This document shows, piece after piece, positions 35,383-45,041 of a DNA stretch of 64,000 nucleotides. The notes under the pieces were generated by a model. It worked only from the letters and a program-made list of their open reading frames with translations. It did not search any database and was not told the DNA's origin. The stretch comes from Saccharomonospora marina XMU15. GTDB taxonomy: Bacteria; Actinomycetota; Actinomycetes; Mycobacteriales; Pseudonocardiaceae. The stretch covers positions 956,528 through 1,020,527 of the forward strand of contig NZ_CM001439.1 of assembly GCF_000244955.1 (NCBI RefSeq), in the 5' to 3' direction. The first letter of the stretch is position 1. Each line of letters begins with the position of its first letter. The position numbers were made by a program, and so were the translations under genes.

Positions 35383-37002
35383 ATGGGCGCCACGAACGAC
35401 ACCTGGTACACGCCGCTGACCCCGCTGTCCTTCCTGCGACGTTCGGCGGAGGTGTTCGCCGACAAGGTCGCCATAGCCTACGGGGATCGCAGGATCACCT
35501 ACCGTGACTTCGCTGCCGAGGTGACGCGGGTTGCCTCGGCGTTGCGAGCCAGCGGTGTCGAGCGCGGCGACCGGGTCGCGTACCTGCTGCCGAACATTCC
35601 GGAGATGCTCGTCGCCCACTTCGCGGTACCGCTGGCCGGTGGCGCCCTCGTGGCCATCAACACCCGGCTCGCTCCCGCCGAGATCGACTACATCCTGCGG
35701 CACTCCGGGGCGAAGCTGCTGGTTGTGGATTCGGCGCTGCACAAGTCGGTGCCCGCCGACCCCTCCGTTCGCGAGATCGTCACGGTGACCGATCCGGCCT
35801 CGGGGGTGGCCGCGGACGCGGCCGTCGGTGGCATCTCCTATGCCGACCTGCTGGCCCGAGGGTCAGCAGAACCCGACGAGGCACTGCCGTGGGCCGTCGA
35901 CGACGAGCGCGACACGATCTCGATCAACTACACCTCCGGCACGACCGGCAGGCCCAAGGGCGTGATGTACCACCATCGCGGCGCCTACCTGAACTCGCTC
36001 GCCGAGATCGTGCACTCCAGGCACACGAGCGAGTCCCGATACCTGTGGACGCTGCCGATGTTCCACTGCAACGGCTGGTGCACCACCTGGGCGATCACCG
36101 CGATCGGAGGAACGCACGTGTGCCTGCGTGCCGTGGACGCGGCGGAGATCTGGCGGCTGCTGGACACGGAGGGCATCACGCACCTCAACGGGGCGCCCAC
36201 CGTGCTGAACACGATCGCCAACTATCCGCAGGCGCATCCGCTGGCGCAGGAGGTGGTCGTGACGACGGCGGGTGCCCCGCCGAGCCCGACGGTCATCAGC
36301 CGGATGACGGCGCTGGGGGCCAAGCTGGTGCACGTGTACGGGCTGACCGAAACCTACGGGCCCTACACGGTCTGCGAGTGGCAGGACGGCTGGGCCAAGC
36401 TCGACGTGGAGTCACGCAGCAGGCTGCTCGCGCGGCAGGGCGTCGGCATGGTCGTCACCGACGGTGTCAGGGTGGTCGACGACGACATGAACGACGTGCC
36501 GCGCGACGGCGCCACGATGGGTGAGGTCGTGATGCGCGGCAACAACGTGATGTCGGGGTACTTCGCCGACCAGGAGGCGACGGAGAAGGCCTTCAGAGGC
36601 GGTTGGTTCCACTCCGGCGACCTGGGCGTGTGGCACCCGGACGGCTACATCGAACTGCGCGACAGGGCCAAGGACATCATCGTCTCCGGTGGCGAGAACA
36701 TCTCCACCATCGAGGTGGAGGCCGCCATCGACTCGCATCCGGCCGTGCTGGAGGTCGCGGTGGTCGGTGTTCCCCACGACAAGTGGGGCGAGCGGCCGAA
36801 GGCCTACGTGGTGACCAGAAGCGGGGAGTCGGTGACCGAGCAGGAACTGCTCGACCACGTGCGGTCGCAGATCGCGCGCTACAAGGTTCCCGAGTCGGTC
36901 GAGTTCGTCGCCGAGCTGCCGAAGACCTCGACAGGCAAGATCCAGAAGTTCCAGCTCAGAGAGCGGGAGTGGGCAGGGCGGGACACGCGCGTGCAGGGCT
37001 GA
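35383..37002 (+). CDS. Acyl-CoA synthetase (FadD-type, AMP-forming)
   Basis: A 539-residue adenylate-forming ligase. The AMP/ATP loop is YTSGTTGRPKG. GAPPSP and YGLTETYGP follow, then the hinge ELRDRAKDIIVSGGENIS, and the catalytic lysine in KTSTGKIQKF near the end. It activates a fatty or carboxylic acid as its CoA thioester. Substrate chain length cannot be read. The ATG at 35383 lies six bases after CAGGAT, a possible -10. Its last codons are duplicated 80 bp downstream. Confidence 0.91.
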   Translation: MGATNDTWYTPLTPLSFLRRSAEVFADKVAIAYGDRRITYRDFAAEVTRVASALRASGVERGDRVAYLLPNIPEMLVAHFAVPLAGGALVAINTRLAPAEIDYILRHSGAKLLVVDSALHKSVPADPSVREIVTVTDPASGVAADAAVGGISYADLLARGSAEPDEALPWAVDDERDTISINYTSGTTGRPKGVMYHHRGAYLNSLAEIVHSRHTSESRYLWTLPMFHCNGWCTTWAITAIGGTHVCLRAVDAAEIWRLLDTEGITHLNGAPTVLNTIANYPQAHPLAQEVVVTTAGAPPSPTVISRMTALGAKLVHVYGLTETYGPYTVCEWQDGWAKLDVESRSRLLARQGVGMVVTDGVRVVDDDMNDVPRDGATMGEVVMRGNNVMSGYFADQEATEKAFRGGWFHSGDLGVWHPDGYIELRDRAKDIIVSGGENISTIEVEAAIDSHPAVLEVAVVGVPHDKWGERPKAYVVTRSGESVTEQELLDHVRSQIARYKVPESVEFVAELPKTSTGKIQKFQLREREWAGRDTRVQG

Positions 37003-37080
37003 GACCACCTGACAAGCCGGACAAGCCGCTCACAACTGCCATGGCCCGCGCTGCGGGGCGGGACACGCGCGTGCAGGGCT
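36976..37080. repeat. 25-bp direct repeat, 80 bp apart, at the end of the acyl-CoA synthetase gene
   Basis: GGGCGGGACACGCGCGTGCA plus the next five bases (GGGCT) occurs at 36976-37000 and again at 37056-37080. The first copy encodes the C-terminal GRDTRVQG of the ligase, and the second is non-coding on this strand. The segment between also contains a short ACAAGCCG doublet. It looks like a segmental duplication of the gene end. Confidence 0.8.
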
Positions 37081-37100
37081 TGAGGCGGCGGCGCAGGCCC

Positions 37101-37499
37101 TCACGCCTTCGGCAGCGCGTTCCAGGCGCGCAGCAGCTCGGGGAGGCCGTCGGTGAGCACGCCCGCGCGGGCCAGTTCCTCGAACGCCTCGGCGTCCACC
37201 CACCTCACCTCGTCGGCGTCGTCGCCCGCGAGCAGCTGCCCACCCTGGACCACGCACGCGTAGTCGAAGATCTCGTACGGCCCGCGAAACAGCGTGCCCA
37301 GCAGCGCACCCGGCCGCACGGACAACCCGGTCTCCTCGCGCAGCTCCCTTGCGACGGCGGTGGCGTCGGTCTCGCCCGCCTCCACCCGGCCGCCAGGCAG
37401 TGACCAGCGGCCGCGGGCGGGTTCGTTCGCCCTGCGGACGAGGAGCAACCTGCCTTGTTCGTCATGCACGATGCCACCCACTGCCCGCACGGTGCCCAT
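37101..37499 (-). CDS. Nudix hydrolase (MutT-like)
   Basis: A 132-residue Nudix protein. The box G-x5-E-x7-REUxEExGU is complete, from GGRVEAGETDATAVARELRE into ETGL, near residues 36-59. It hydrolyses a nucleoside diphosphate derivative, substrate unknown. The start at 37499 is ATG. Confidence 0.9.
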   Translation of the reverse strand: MGTVRAVGGIVHDEQGRLLLVRRANEPARGRWSLPGGRVEAGETDATAVARELREETGLSVRPGALLGTLFRGPYEIFDYACVVQGGQLLAGDDADEVRWVDAEAFEELARAGVLTDGLPELLRAWNALPKA

Positions 37500-37673
37500 G
37501 CCTGCGATCCTACGAGTGGCCGATCGGGGTCACGGAGTGTAGTGATGTGATGTGATTCGCGCAGCACGCTGACCCAAGCGCGGTACTTTCCTCCCGTAAC
37601 ACTGCGCAGTGCGGTACAAACTTAGTGGCACCACTGCCAAACGGTCTGCACTCGAGAGACGGGATTGATCGCT

Positions 37674-37835
37674 GTGAACGCGAAAAAGCTTGCGACTTTC
37701 GCTGGTATCGCGTTGGTCCTCTTCTTCGTGATCGCCCGACCAGGAGAGGCCGCGGGGTTCGTCAACAACATCATCGCCGCGTTGCGCGATGCCGCCGAGG
37801 CTGTCATCACGTTCGTCAGCAACGTGTTCAGCTGA
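37674..37835 (+). CDS. Small membrane protein, 53 residues
   Basis: Begins MNAKKLATFAGIALVLFFVI: a basic start, one membrane helix (about residues 7-20), then an amphipathic segment (FVNNIIAALRDAAEAVITFV). The GTG is 19 bp before the next gene's region and has only a weak GGGA upstream. CACTGCGCAGTG, a 12-bp palindrome at 37601-37612, lies in the upstream region and may be an operator. It ends 19 bp before the PH-domain gene. Family unknown. Confidence 0.7.
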   Translation: MNAKKLATFAGIALVLFFVIARPGEAAGFVNNIIAALRDAAEAVITFVSNVFS

Positions 37836-37854
37836 TTGACGCTGGTCTCTCACC

Positions 37855-38415
37855 ATGTTCGCGCCACGCGACCCAGACGAGTACCTGCTCGACACCGAGC
37901 GCAGGGTCATCAGAGTCCGGCGACACTGGGCCTGCCTGGTGTGGGACACGTTCGAGGCCATCGCGCTGATCGCGATCTGCGTGATGGTGTCGTACGTCCT
38001 CCCACCGGCGCTGTGGGTACTGCAGAACATCCTCTGGTACGTGGCCCTGTTCGTGGTCCTGCGTTTCGCCTACCAGGTGATCGAGTGGTGGGTCGAGCGA
38101 CTGGTGGTCACCGACAAGCGGTTCGTGATGACGACGGGCGTGTGGACGACCAAGGTCCTCATGATGCCGATCACGAAGGTCACCGACCTGACCTACGAAC
38201 GCTCGTTCTGGGGCCGCATGCTCGGCTACGGCACGATGATCGTCGAGTCGGCGGGGCAGATCCAGGCGCTCAACCGCATCGAGTACCTGCCCAAGCCCGA
38301 GGAGTTCTACGACACCATCTCCGAGCTGGTGTTCGGGGACAAGCAGAAGCAGGCGGAGCGCTTCTCGATGATCAAGGCGCAGCGGGCGGCCCGGGGCAAG
38401 CGCGTGGTTGGCTGA
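37855..38415 (+). CDS. Bacterial PH-domain membrane protein
   Basis: A 186-residue protein. Two membrane helices lie near residues 28-75, followed by a bPH2-type domain (VVTDKRFVMTTGVWTTKVLMM, ITKVTDLTYER). Such proteins place a PH-like fold next to the membrane. Function unknown. A basic C-terminal tail follows. It is likely in an operon with the 53-residue membrane protein upstream. Confidence 0.85.
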   Translation: MFAPRDPDEYLLDTERRVIRVRRHWACLVWDTFEAIALIAICVMVSYVLPPALWVLQNILWYVALFVVLRFAYQVIEWWVERLVVTDKRFVMTTGVWTTKVLMMPITKVTDLTYERSFWGRMLGYGTMIVESAGQIQALNRIEYLPKPEEFYDTISELVFGDKQKQAERFSMIKAQRAARGKRVVG

Positions 38416-38449
38416 CCGGCCCACGGCGTCACGCTGGACAATGGGTGGC

Positions 38450-39313
38450 GTGCGCATCGACCTGCATACCCACTCCACGGTCTCCGACGGCACGGACAGC
38501 CCTGCCGAACTCGTCCACGCGGCGGCAGCCGCGGGGCTCGACGTCGTCGCGCTGACCGACCACGACACCACGGCGGGCTGGCAACCCGCGATACAGGCGT
38601 TGCCCCCGGGGATGCGGCTGGTGCCAGGCGCGGAACTGTCGTGCGAATCGGTCGACGAGTACGGGCGCACGGTCAGCGTGCATCTGCTGGCGTACCTGTT
38701 CGACCCCACCTCGCCCGTGCTCGTCGCCGAACAGCAGCGGCTGCGGCGCGAGCGACGCCGCCGGTTTCGGGTGATGGCGCGGCGGATGGCGGCCGACGGC
38801 CTGCCGATCGATCCCGACGAGGTGCTGAGTTCGCTGAACCCCGACACCCCGGTGGGCAGGCCACATCTCGCGCGAGCGCTCGTGCGAGCGGGCGTGGTGA
38901 GCACGGTCGACGAGGCGTTCGCGAGGTACCTCGGCAACGGCCGCGGCTACTACGCGCCGAGGGCCGACACGCCCGTGGAAGTGGCGATCGACATGATCGT
39001 CGAGGCGGGCGGGGTCACCGTGCTCGCCCACGCGTTCGCGGCCAAGCGAGGCCCGACGGTGACACCCGAGGTGATCGCGAAGCTGGCGGGACGCGGTCTC
39101 GCAGGTCTCGAGGTGGACCACCCCGAACACGACCCGGGGCAACGCGAGGCGCTGCGAGGACTGGCGAAGGAACTGGACCTGGTCCGAACCGGCTCGAGCG
39201 ACTACCACGGAAGCAACAAGAGCATCGCGATCGGGCAGGAGATCACCGACCCCGCGGAGTTCGAGCGGCTCGTGGCACTGGCGAGCGGCTCGACGGTGCG
39301 GGTTGGGCCGTGA
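38450..39313 (+). CDS. PHP-domain phosphoesterase (RNase AM/YciV-like)
   Basis: A 287-residue PHP-family metallo-phosphoesterase. The metal motifs are RIDLHTHSTVSDGT at the start, TDHDT, PGAELSCE, the later VLAHAFA and the C-terminal SSDYHG. Relatives remove 3'-phosphates from short nucleotides or trim RNA 5' ends. GTG 38450 places the HTH motif at the N-terminus. GACAAT lies seven bases upstream, fitting a leaderless start. Confidence 0.88.
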   Translation: MRIDLHTHSTVSDGTDSPAELVHAAAAAGLDVVALTDHDTTAGWQPAIQALPPGMRLVPGAELSCESVDEYGRTVSVHLLAYLFDPTSPVLVAEQQRLRRERRRRFRVMARRMAADGLPIDPDEVLSSLNPDTPVGRPHLARALVRAGVVSTVDEAFARYLGNGRGYYAPRADTPVEVAIDMIVEAGGVTVLAHAFAAKRGPTVTPEVIAKLAGRGLAGLEVDHPEHDPGQREALRGLAKELDLVRTGSSDYHGSNKSIAIGQEITDPAEFERLVALASGSTVRVGP

Positions 39314-39384
39314 GCAAGGACGTCGGTAGCACCCTGCTCACCCCTTGTGACTCCGTCCCGGTGAGTGCGTAGGCTGTCGCCGGG

Positions 39385-40272
39385 ATGGAGCACATGGGGC
39401 AACTGGGGTTCGATTTCGGCGAGCAGCCCAAACGCTTGACGAGGGTGACGCCTGCGCGGCTCTCCACCTTCGACGACTGCCCTCGCCGCTACCGGATGAA
39501 CTACCTCGACCGGCCGACACCGCAACGCAGCGGACCGTGGGCACACAGCACGCTCGGCGCCGTGGTGCACACCGCGCTGCGTGAACTGTTCGACCTGCCG
39601 GTCCAGCGGCGTACCCCGGAGCGGGCTGCGGCGCTGGTCACCCAACACTGGAAGGACGGCGGATTCGCCGACGCGGAACAGGCCGCGGTGTACCGCGAAC
39701 GGGCACGGCGCTGGGTGGCCGACTACGTCGAGCACAACGACGTCAGCGGCGATCCGGTGGGACTCGAACGCTGGGTGTCCGCTCCCGCGGCTCCCGAAGG
39801 AGGGCCGCCCTCGCTGATCGTCGAAGGGCGCGCCGACCGCATCGACGCTCGCGGCGGTGAACTCGTCGTCGTCGACTACAAGACCGGCAAGCGAGCGCCC
39901 GACGAGTACGAGGCTCGCGCCTCGCAGGCGCTGGCGCTCTACGCCGTTGCGGCGGCGCGAACGCTGCGGAAGCCGTGCAGGCGGGTGGAACTGCACCACC
40001 TGCCGTCCGGCACGATCGCGGCCGCCGAACACACCGACGACAGCCTTCGCAGGCAGCTTCGCCGCGCGCACGAGACCGCCACCGACCTGCGCACCGCGAC
40101 GGATACCCTTTCCGAAGGCGGTGACCCCGACGAGGTGTTCCCTGCGCGGACCGGTCGGCATTGCGCGTGGTGCGACTTCCGGCCCAGCTGTGCCGACGGA
40201 AGGCGCGCCGCGCAGGCCGTCCTGCCCTGGGCACTGCTGGCTTCCCGCGACGACGGTGCGATGACGGAGTGA
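39385..40272 (+). CDS. RecB-family PD-(D/E)XK nuclease with Fe-S cysteines
   Basis: A 295-residue single-domain nuclease of the Cas4/RecB exonuclease group. Nuclease motifs are VEGRADRID and VVVDYKTGK. An N-terminal cysteine (STFDDCPRRYR) and a C-terminal CAWCDFRPSC cluster form a likely 4Fe-4S site as in AddB and Cas4. No CRISPR genes are nearby, so it is the stand-alone actinobacterial form (Rv2119-like, from memory), presumably in DNA repair. Confidence 0.88.
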   Translation: MEHMGQLGFDFGEQPKRLTRVTPARLSTFDDCPRRYRMNYLDRPTPQRSGPWAHSTLGAVVHTALRELFDLPVQRRTPERAAALVTQHWKDGGFADAEQAAVYRERARRWVADYVEHNDVSGDPVGLERWVSAPAAPEGGPPSLIVEGRADRIDARGGELVVVDYKTGKRAPDEYEARASQALALYAVAAARTLRKPCRRVELHHLPSGTIAAAEHTDDSLRRQLRRAHETATDLRTATDTLSEGGDPDEVFPARTGRHCAWCDFRPSCADGRRAAQAVLPWALLASRDDGAMTE

Positions 40273-40273
40273 G

Positions 40274-40612
40274 ATGCGCGGGACGGACACGGTGGAGCGC
40301 GACGTGACAGGCCTGCCCGAGCGGCCCACCTCCGGCCGCGCACGGTTTCGATGGTGGCGTGCGCTCACCGGATCGCTCGCGGCCGGGCTCGCGCTGCTGG
40401 CCCTCGCCGTGCTGGCCGCAGAGGTGTTCGGTTGGGCCTCCGGCGGCAAGGGCCCTGGCGCGCCGGCTGTCGCGGGCCACGCCGTGGGAGCCGTGCTCGC
40501 GCTCGTGGCGCAGGCCGTGGCCGACCGCAGCCGCGGACGGACCGCGGCGCTGGCCGGGTTGGCTGTCGTCGCGCTCGTCGCGGCAGTGCTGTGGCTGTTC
40601 TGGTGGGCCTAG
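40274..40612 (+). CDS. Hypothetical membrane protein, 112 residues
   Basis: A basic, arginine-rich N-terminus is followed by three hydrophobic segments (about residues 31-50, 65-80 and 91-111). Start ATG at 40274 lies one base after the nuclease stop, so the two probably share an mRNA. No family recognised. Confidence 0.7.
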   Translation: MRGTDTVERDVTGLPERPTSGRARFRWWRALTGSLAAGLALLALAVLAAEVFGWASGGKGPGAPAVAGHAVGAVLALVAQAVADRSRGRTAALAGLAVVALVAAVLWLFWWA

Positions 40613-40651
40613 GGCGGTGGCCGGTTCCTGGTCGTGGGTGGCGCTGTGGTG

Positions 40652-41617
40652 TCAGCGCGCCCCGAGCCAGGACGTCCAGTCGGTCAGCAGGATCCGTAGC
40701 AGCGCGGGCGGGTTCTCGATGTTGGGTGAGTGGGCGGCGGCTTCCACCGTCGCGAACGAGGCGCCGAGGCTGCGCGCCATCGCCCGCTGGCTGGGCACGC
40801 TCCACGCGTCGTCGTGACTTCCCGCCACCACCTGACTCGGTGTCCCACGCTCGCGCAGTAAGGCGGCCAACTCCGGTGTCCGGTCCGGCTCGGTGCGCAG
40901 GCCCAGCGCCATACCGAGCAGTCCGGCCGGGCTGGACGCGAGAAACCGCTCGCGCAGGAACGCCTTCAGCGCCTGCGGCTCGGCGGTACCGGGCAGGCTC
41001 TGGCTGAGCCGCTCCCGCACCGTGTACGCCGCGGCGATGCCGTGCTCACGCAGCATCGGATCGCCAACCTCCACCGCCCGCAGCCGCGGCCCCGGCGGCA
41101 GCTTCGCGGGGCCGCTGCCCAGCAGCGTCAGTCCGGCGACCGCAGCACCGGCGAGCACCGCGCCGCGAGCCACCAACCCGCCGTAGGAATGGCCGAGCAG
41201 CAACACGGGACCGCCTGCCCGCAGCGCGTCCACCAGCTGTTTCACCACTTCGCCCAGCGCGGCGGGAAGGTAGCGCGACTCGTCGTCGGGACCGGGCGAC
41301 TCGTACTGACCGGGCAGGTCCACGGCCACCGGCAGCACACCGCCCTCGGCGAGCCCGTCCAGCAGCGGGGCGAAGTCCTCCTTGGAACCGGTGTAGCCCG
41401 GTAGCAGCAACGCGGTAGCCATCGGCCGTCGCGGTCGCGGTCCCCGCAACGCCGCGATCGGCCCGTACGGGCCGGGCAGGTCGATGCGGTGGGCAGTGTG
41501 GGGTGACAGTTGGGAGAAGGCGGGCACCGCGCCGCCCGGCGCTGTGCTGGGCGTCGTGTCCGGCACGGCGTCGGGGTCGGGGTCGGGTGCGTCGGGTGAA
41601 GGTTCTGCCTCGTTCAC
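40652..41617 (-). CDS. Alpha/beta hydrolase
   Basis: A 321-residue alpha/beta-fold hydrolase after a proline- and aspartate-rich N-terminal tail of about 45 residues. The nucleophile elbow is GHSYGG, and the acid and catalytic histidine are SHDDAW and AAHSPN near the C-terminus. Substrate unknown. The GTG start overlaps the stop of the upstream propeller protein (GTGA). Confidence 0.85.
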   Translation of the reverse strand: MNEAEPSPDAPDPDPDAVPDTTPSTAPGGAVPAFSQLSPHTAHRIDLPGPYGPIAALRGPRPRRPMATALLLPGYTGSKEDFAPLLDGLAEGGVLPVAVDLPGQYESPGPDDESRYLPAALGEVVKQLVDALRAGGPVLLLGHSYGGLVARGAVLAGAAVAGLTLLGSGPAKLPPGPRLRAVEVGDPMLREHGIAAAYTVRERLSQSLPGTAEPQALKAFLRERFLASSPAGLLGMALGLRTEPDRTPELAALLRERGTPSQVVAGSHDDAWSVPSQRAMARSLGASFATVEAAAHSPNIENPPALLRILLTDWTSWLGAR

Positions 41618-43002
41618 TTCAACGCCACCATCGTGTCGCCCCGCTGCTCCAGCAACACCGGACCCGCCGCGGCGAGCCGGATCGTGCCCTCGCCGACGCT
41701 CCGATCGACGCGTACGGTCCGCAGCGTCGCCCCGTCGGCCTCGTTGAGCACCGCGAGCCCGCCCTCGATGGGAACGACGTACTCGTCCGCGAACAGGGTG
41801 CCGGGCCCCAGCGTGTCATGCACCGTCCACAGCGGTCGCAGTGTTCGCGCCGAAAGTGCCACGGTGCGTGAGCCGGTGAACCAGTAGACGTTGTCGCCGC
41901 CCCGCGAGGTGGCGACAACGCCGCCCGGCGGGTCGGCCGACAGTTCGGCAGCGGGTACATCCAGCGGGTAGGTCGCCGTCTGCCTGCCCTCGCCGTTGAA
42001 GACGAACAACCGTCCGTGTTCGGGCATCGCCACGGCGACGGCGTCGTCCGCCATCGCGACCAGCGCCGCGTCCGGCTCCGGCAGCAGCGCGCTGAACTCC
42101 TGCTCCGGTTTGTCGGCATCCTCGCCCGAGGCCTTCAGCACGGTGAGCCTCGCACCCGACTCGTCCGGGCAGTGCTCGATCACCCCGACCTTGTCGGCTG
42201 CGGCGGCGACGGTGCCGTACTCGCAGCCGGTGCGTGGTTGCCGGTCCGGGTTGACCTGCGCCGGGACCCGACCGTACTCCATGCTCTTCACCAGGTCGTT
42301 TCGCCAGGTGTTGAGCAGGTGGTCGCCCGTGGTGGTGACATGGGAGCCGCCCTCGACGAGCCGGGTGCCGAGTTCGGCATCACCGTTGCGCTGCGCGGTG
42401 CGCCTGCCCGTACCCGCGTCCAGCTGGGTGACTTCGCTGCACCCCATGTCCTTGCGGTAGACCGCGAGGACCTTCGACCACGCGTTCGTGACGGTGCACA
42501 GCGGCAGGTCACGGGCGTAGCTCCAGCGCACCTGGCCGGTGAGTGGATCGCGACCCTGCACCGCGGAGTCGGCCGCGGTGATCACCAGGCCGCCTTCGGA
42601 GACCGGTGCGGAGGTGGCGCTGCTGGGTGCCCGCCAGATCTCGCTCAGTCCCGCTGGTACCGAAGCGGGTTCGGCAGGAAGCGGGGGAGGAGCTGCGGCC
42701 GTCCGTTGTGTGGTGGCGCGGCTGTCGCTGAACCACCACACGAGCACCGCCGCGGCCAGTGCCAGCACGGCCAGCGTGGCGGCGACGGCCCTGTCCCGAG
42801 GGCGGTTCCACGGTGACTTGCTGCCGCGCCGCTGCCGCGCCGGCTGGTGGCCGCGCTGCTCGGGCCCGCCGGGGTGGCTTTCGTCGGCCTCCCGACCACC
42901 TGCCGCGTCACCGCTCGCGAGCACGTCCTCCTTGCCGGACGAGAACGCGGCCTGGCTGCCCTGCGCATCGGTCTCGTCGGGTCGTCCGGGGGAGGTGTTC
43001 AC
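41614..43002 (-). CDS. Membrane-anchored PQQ-like beta-propeller protein (Rv3212-like)
   Basis: A 462-residue protein. A charged N-terminal cytoplasmic region of about 70 residues leads to one membrane helix (AVAATLAVLALAAAVLVWWF). An extracellular repeat domain follows with propeller-like blades (for example GRDPLTGQVRWSYA, SARTLRPLWTV). The frame is open further upstream into the helicase gene, but GTG 43002 follows its stop by four bases. Rv3212 lies after rhlE in M. tuberculosis in the same way. Function unknown. Confidence 0.8.
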   Translation of the reverse strand: MNTSPGRPDETDAQGSQAAFSSGKEDVLASGDAAGGREADESHPGGPEQRGHQPARQRRGSKSPWNRPRDRAVAATLAVLALAAAVLVWWFSDSRATTQRTAAAPPPLPAEPASVPAGLSEIWRAPSSATSAPVSEGGLVITAADSAVQGRDPLTGQVRWSYARDLPLCTVTNAWSKVLAVYRKDMGCSEVTQLDAGTGRRTAQRNGDAELGTRLVEGGSHVTTTGDHLLNTWRNDLVKSMEYGRVPAQVNPDRQPRTGCEYGTVAAAADKVGVIEHCPDESGARLTVLKASGEDADKPEQEFSALLPEPDAALVAMADDAVAVAMPEHGRLFVFNGEGRQTATYPLDVPAAELSADPPGGVVATSRGGDNVYWFTGSRTVALSARTLRPLWTVHDTLGPGTLFADEYVVPIEGGLAVLNEADGATLRTVRVDRSVGEGTIRLAAAGPVLLEQRGDTMVALK

Positions 43003-43006
43003 GTGC

Positions 43007-44788
43007 TCAGTCTGCCCTCGCCGGTGTTTCCGCGGTGTTGGGAGTCCCGCTTCGGCGCCTGCGCCTGCGCCTGGCGGGACGATCACCGCCTTCCGAGGCC
43101 CCCGCTTCACTCTTGTCGGCTGCAGCCGGTGCCTCACCCGCGGGCTTCGAGCCGCCCCGGGTACGCCGCCGCTTCGGCCTGCCACCGCCTTCCGAGGCCT
43201 GCGTGCCACCCGGCTCCGCGGTCGCGGCATCGGCGGCCGTGGCGGCACCACCGCCCCTGGTGCGCCTGCGTTGCCGTGAACGGCGGGAACCCGATCCCGA
43301 TTCGGCTGCGGGGTTCGCGGAGCGGCCCTTCCCGCGCCTGCCGCCGAGGTCCTCCTCGGGTTCGGCGGCCAAACCCTGCCGGGTGCGCTTGGCCAGCGGC
43401 AGCCGCCCGGTGGCGGTCTCGGGAATGCCGAGGTCGGTGAACAGATGCTTGGAGGTCGAGTAGGTCTCGGCCGGTTCCGGCATGTCGAGACCCAACTCGT
43501 CGGAGATCAGCTTCCAGCGAGGGAGTTCGTCCCAGTCGACCAGGGTGATGGCCACCCCGGTCTTGCCCGCCCGGCCCGTGCGGCCGATGCGGTGCACGTA
43601 TGTCTTCTCGTCGTCGGGTGTCTGGTAGTTGATGACGTGCGTCACGTCGTCTACGTCGATGCCCCTGGCCGCGACGTCGGTGGCGACGAGGACGTCGATC
43701 TTGCCGGAACGGAACGCGCGAAGTGCCTGCTCCCTCGCGCCCTGGCCGAGGTCGCCGTGCACGGCCGCTGCGGCGAACCCGCGCTCGGCGAGGTCGTCGG
43801 CGACCTTCTGCGCCGTGCGCTTGGTCCGGGTGAAGATCATCGTCAGGCCCCGGCCGTCGGCCTGCAGCACCTTGGCGACCAGTTCCGGCTTGTCGAGGGA
43901 GTGCGAGCGGTAGACGAACTGCCTCGTCCGCTCGTGGATGGCTCCGGCGTCGGTCTCCTCGGCCCTGATGTGGGTCGGCTGCCGCAGGAAGGTGCGGGCC
44001 AGCGTGATGATCGGGCCGGGCATGGTGGCGGAGAACAGCATGGTCTGCCGCTGTTCCGGCACCATCCGCAGGATGCGCTCGATGTCGGGCAGGAAGCCCA
44101 GGTCGAGCATCTCGTCGGCCTCGTCGAGCACGAGCGCCTTCACCTTGCCGAGCACGAGATGGCGCTGTTCGGCCAGGTCGAGCAGCCTGCCGGGCGTGCC
44201 GATCACGAGGTCGACGCCCTTGCGCAGCGCCTCGATCTGCGACTCGTAGGGGCGACCGCCGTAGATGGCGGTGGTGCGCACGCCGAGGTGCTTCGCCGCG
44301 TCGGTCAGGTCGTGGGTCACCTGCAGGCACAGTTCGCGGGTGGGGACCACCACGAGCGCCTGCGGGGTGCCGTCTCCCGGCAACGTCAACCGCTGCAGCA
44401 CGGGAACGCCGAAGCCGAGCGTCTTGCCCATACCGGTGCGGGCCTGACCGATGAGGTCCTCACCCGCCAGCGCCAGCGGCAACGTCAGTGCCTGGATGGC
44501 GAAGGTGCGCTCGATGCCCGCGGCCGAGAGCGCGCGGACGATGTCGGGGTGTACGCCCAGTTCGGTGAACGTCGGGTTGTCGGGTTCGGCCACCACTTCG
44601 GCGTCGGGCAGCGGTTGTAACGGATGTGACGTGTCGGTCTCGGTGGCGCCGGACTCGCTGTGCTCGAGCGCCGCCGGATCGATGCTGTTGTCGTTTCGTT
44701 TCGGGTGGATGGTTCGATCGCCTCTCTCATACCAGCGCGCACGGCCAGGTATTTGCGCGACGCTCGACCACGTGGGAGTGCGGTCCAT
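43007..44788 (-). CDS. rhlE: DEAD-box RNA helicase RhlE
   Basis: DEAD-box ATP-dependent RNA helicase. The Q-motif ([14 protein letters not shown]), [18 protein letters not shown], the SAT motif and the [14 protein letters not shown] and [10 protein letters not shown] blocks are all present. A basic, arginine- and glycine-rich C-terminal tail of about 140 residues probably binds RNA. The start is uncertain. The ATG at 44788 gives 593 residues but lacks a ribosome site. An internal GTG at 44596 lies just before the conserved domain. A function in ribosome assembly or mRNA decay is usual for the family. Confidence 0.88.
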   Translation of the reverse strand: MDRTPTWSSVAQIPGRARWYERGDRTIHPKRNDNSIDPAALEHSESGATETDTSHPLQPLPDAEVVAEPDNPTFTELGVHPDIVRALSAAGIERTFAIQALTLPLALAGEDLIGQARTGMGKTLGFGVPVLQRLTLPGDGTPQALVVVPTRELCLQVTHDLTDAAKHLGVRTTAIYGGRPYESQIEALRKGVDLVIGTPGRLLDLAEQRHLVLGKVKALVLDEADEMLDLGFLPDIERILRMVPEQRQTMLFSATMPGPIITLARTFLRQPTHIRAEETDAGAIHERTRQFVYRSHSLDKPELVAKVLQADGRGLTMIFTRTKRTAQKVADDLAERGFAAAAVHGDLGQGAREQALRAFRSGKIDVLVATDVAARGIDVDDVTHVINYQTPDDEKTYVHRIGRTGRAGKTGVAITLVDWDELPRWKLISDELGLDMPEPAETYSTSKHLFTDLGIPETATGRLPLAKRTRQGLAAEPEEDLGGRRGKGRSANPAAESGSGSRRSRQRRRTRGGGAATAADAATAEPGGTQASEGGGRPKRRRTRGGSKPAGEAPAAADKSEAGASEGGDRPARRRRRRRSGTPNTAETPARAD

Positions 44789-45041
44789 CCCGGAAAATCG
44801 AAACCCGGGACTCATCACGCGGGAACGCCGCTCGAGGGCGTGCACGCACATTGTCTTCTCAGTGAAGTGCAACGGCAGGCGGGGCCGCGGGTATTTCACA
44901 CGCCGCCGCGACATGTGCACTACACATAGGGCAGTTTCACTACCAGGCGGGAGCCTACCTTGTCCATCTCCGCGCCGGGTGACGGTGGTCGCGGCGAGTC
45001 AGGTGTTATTGGTCTCCCCGCCCTCAACTACGGTTGGGCGC

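Noticed and set aside
39385..40272. Cas4 of a CRISPR system
   Set aside because: The Cas4-like nuclease fold and Fe-S cysteines are real, but no repeats or other cas genes are near. It matches the stand-alone actinobacterial RecB-family nuclease.
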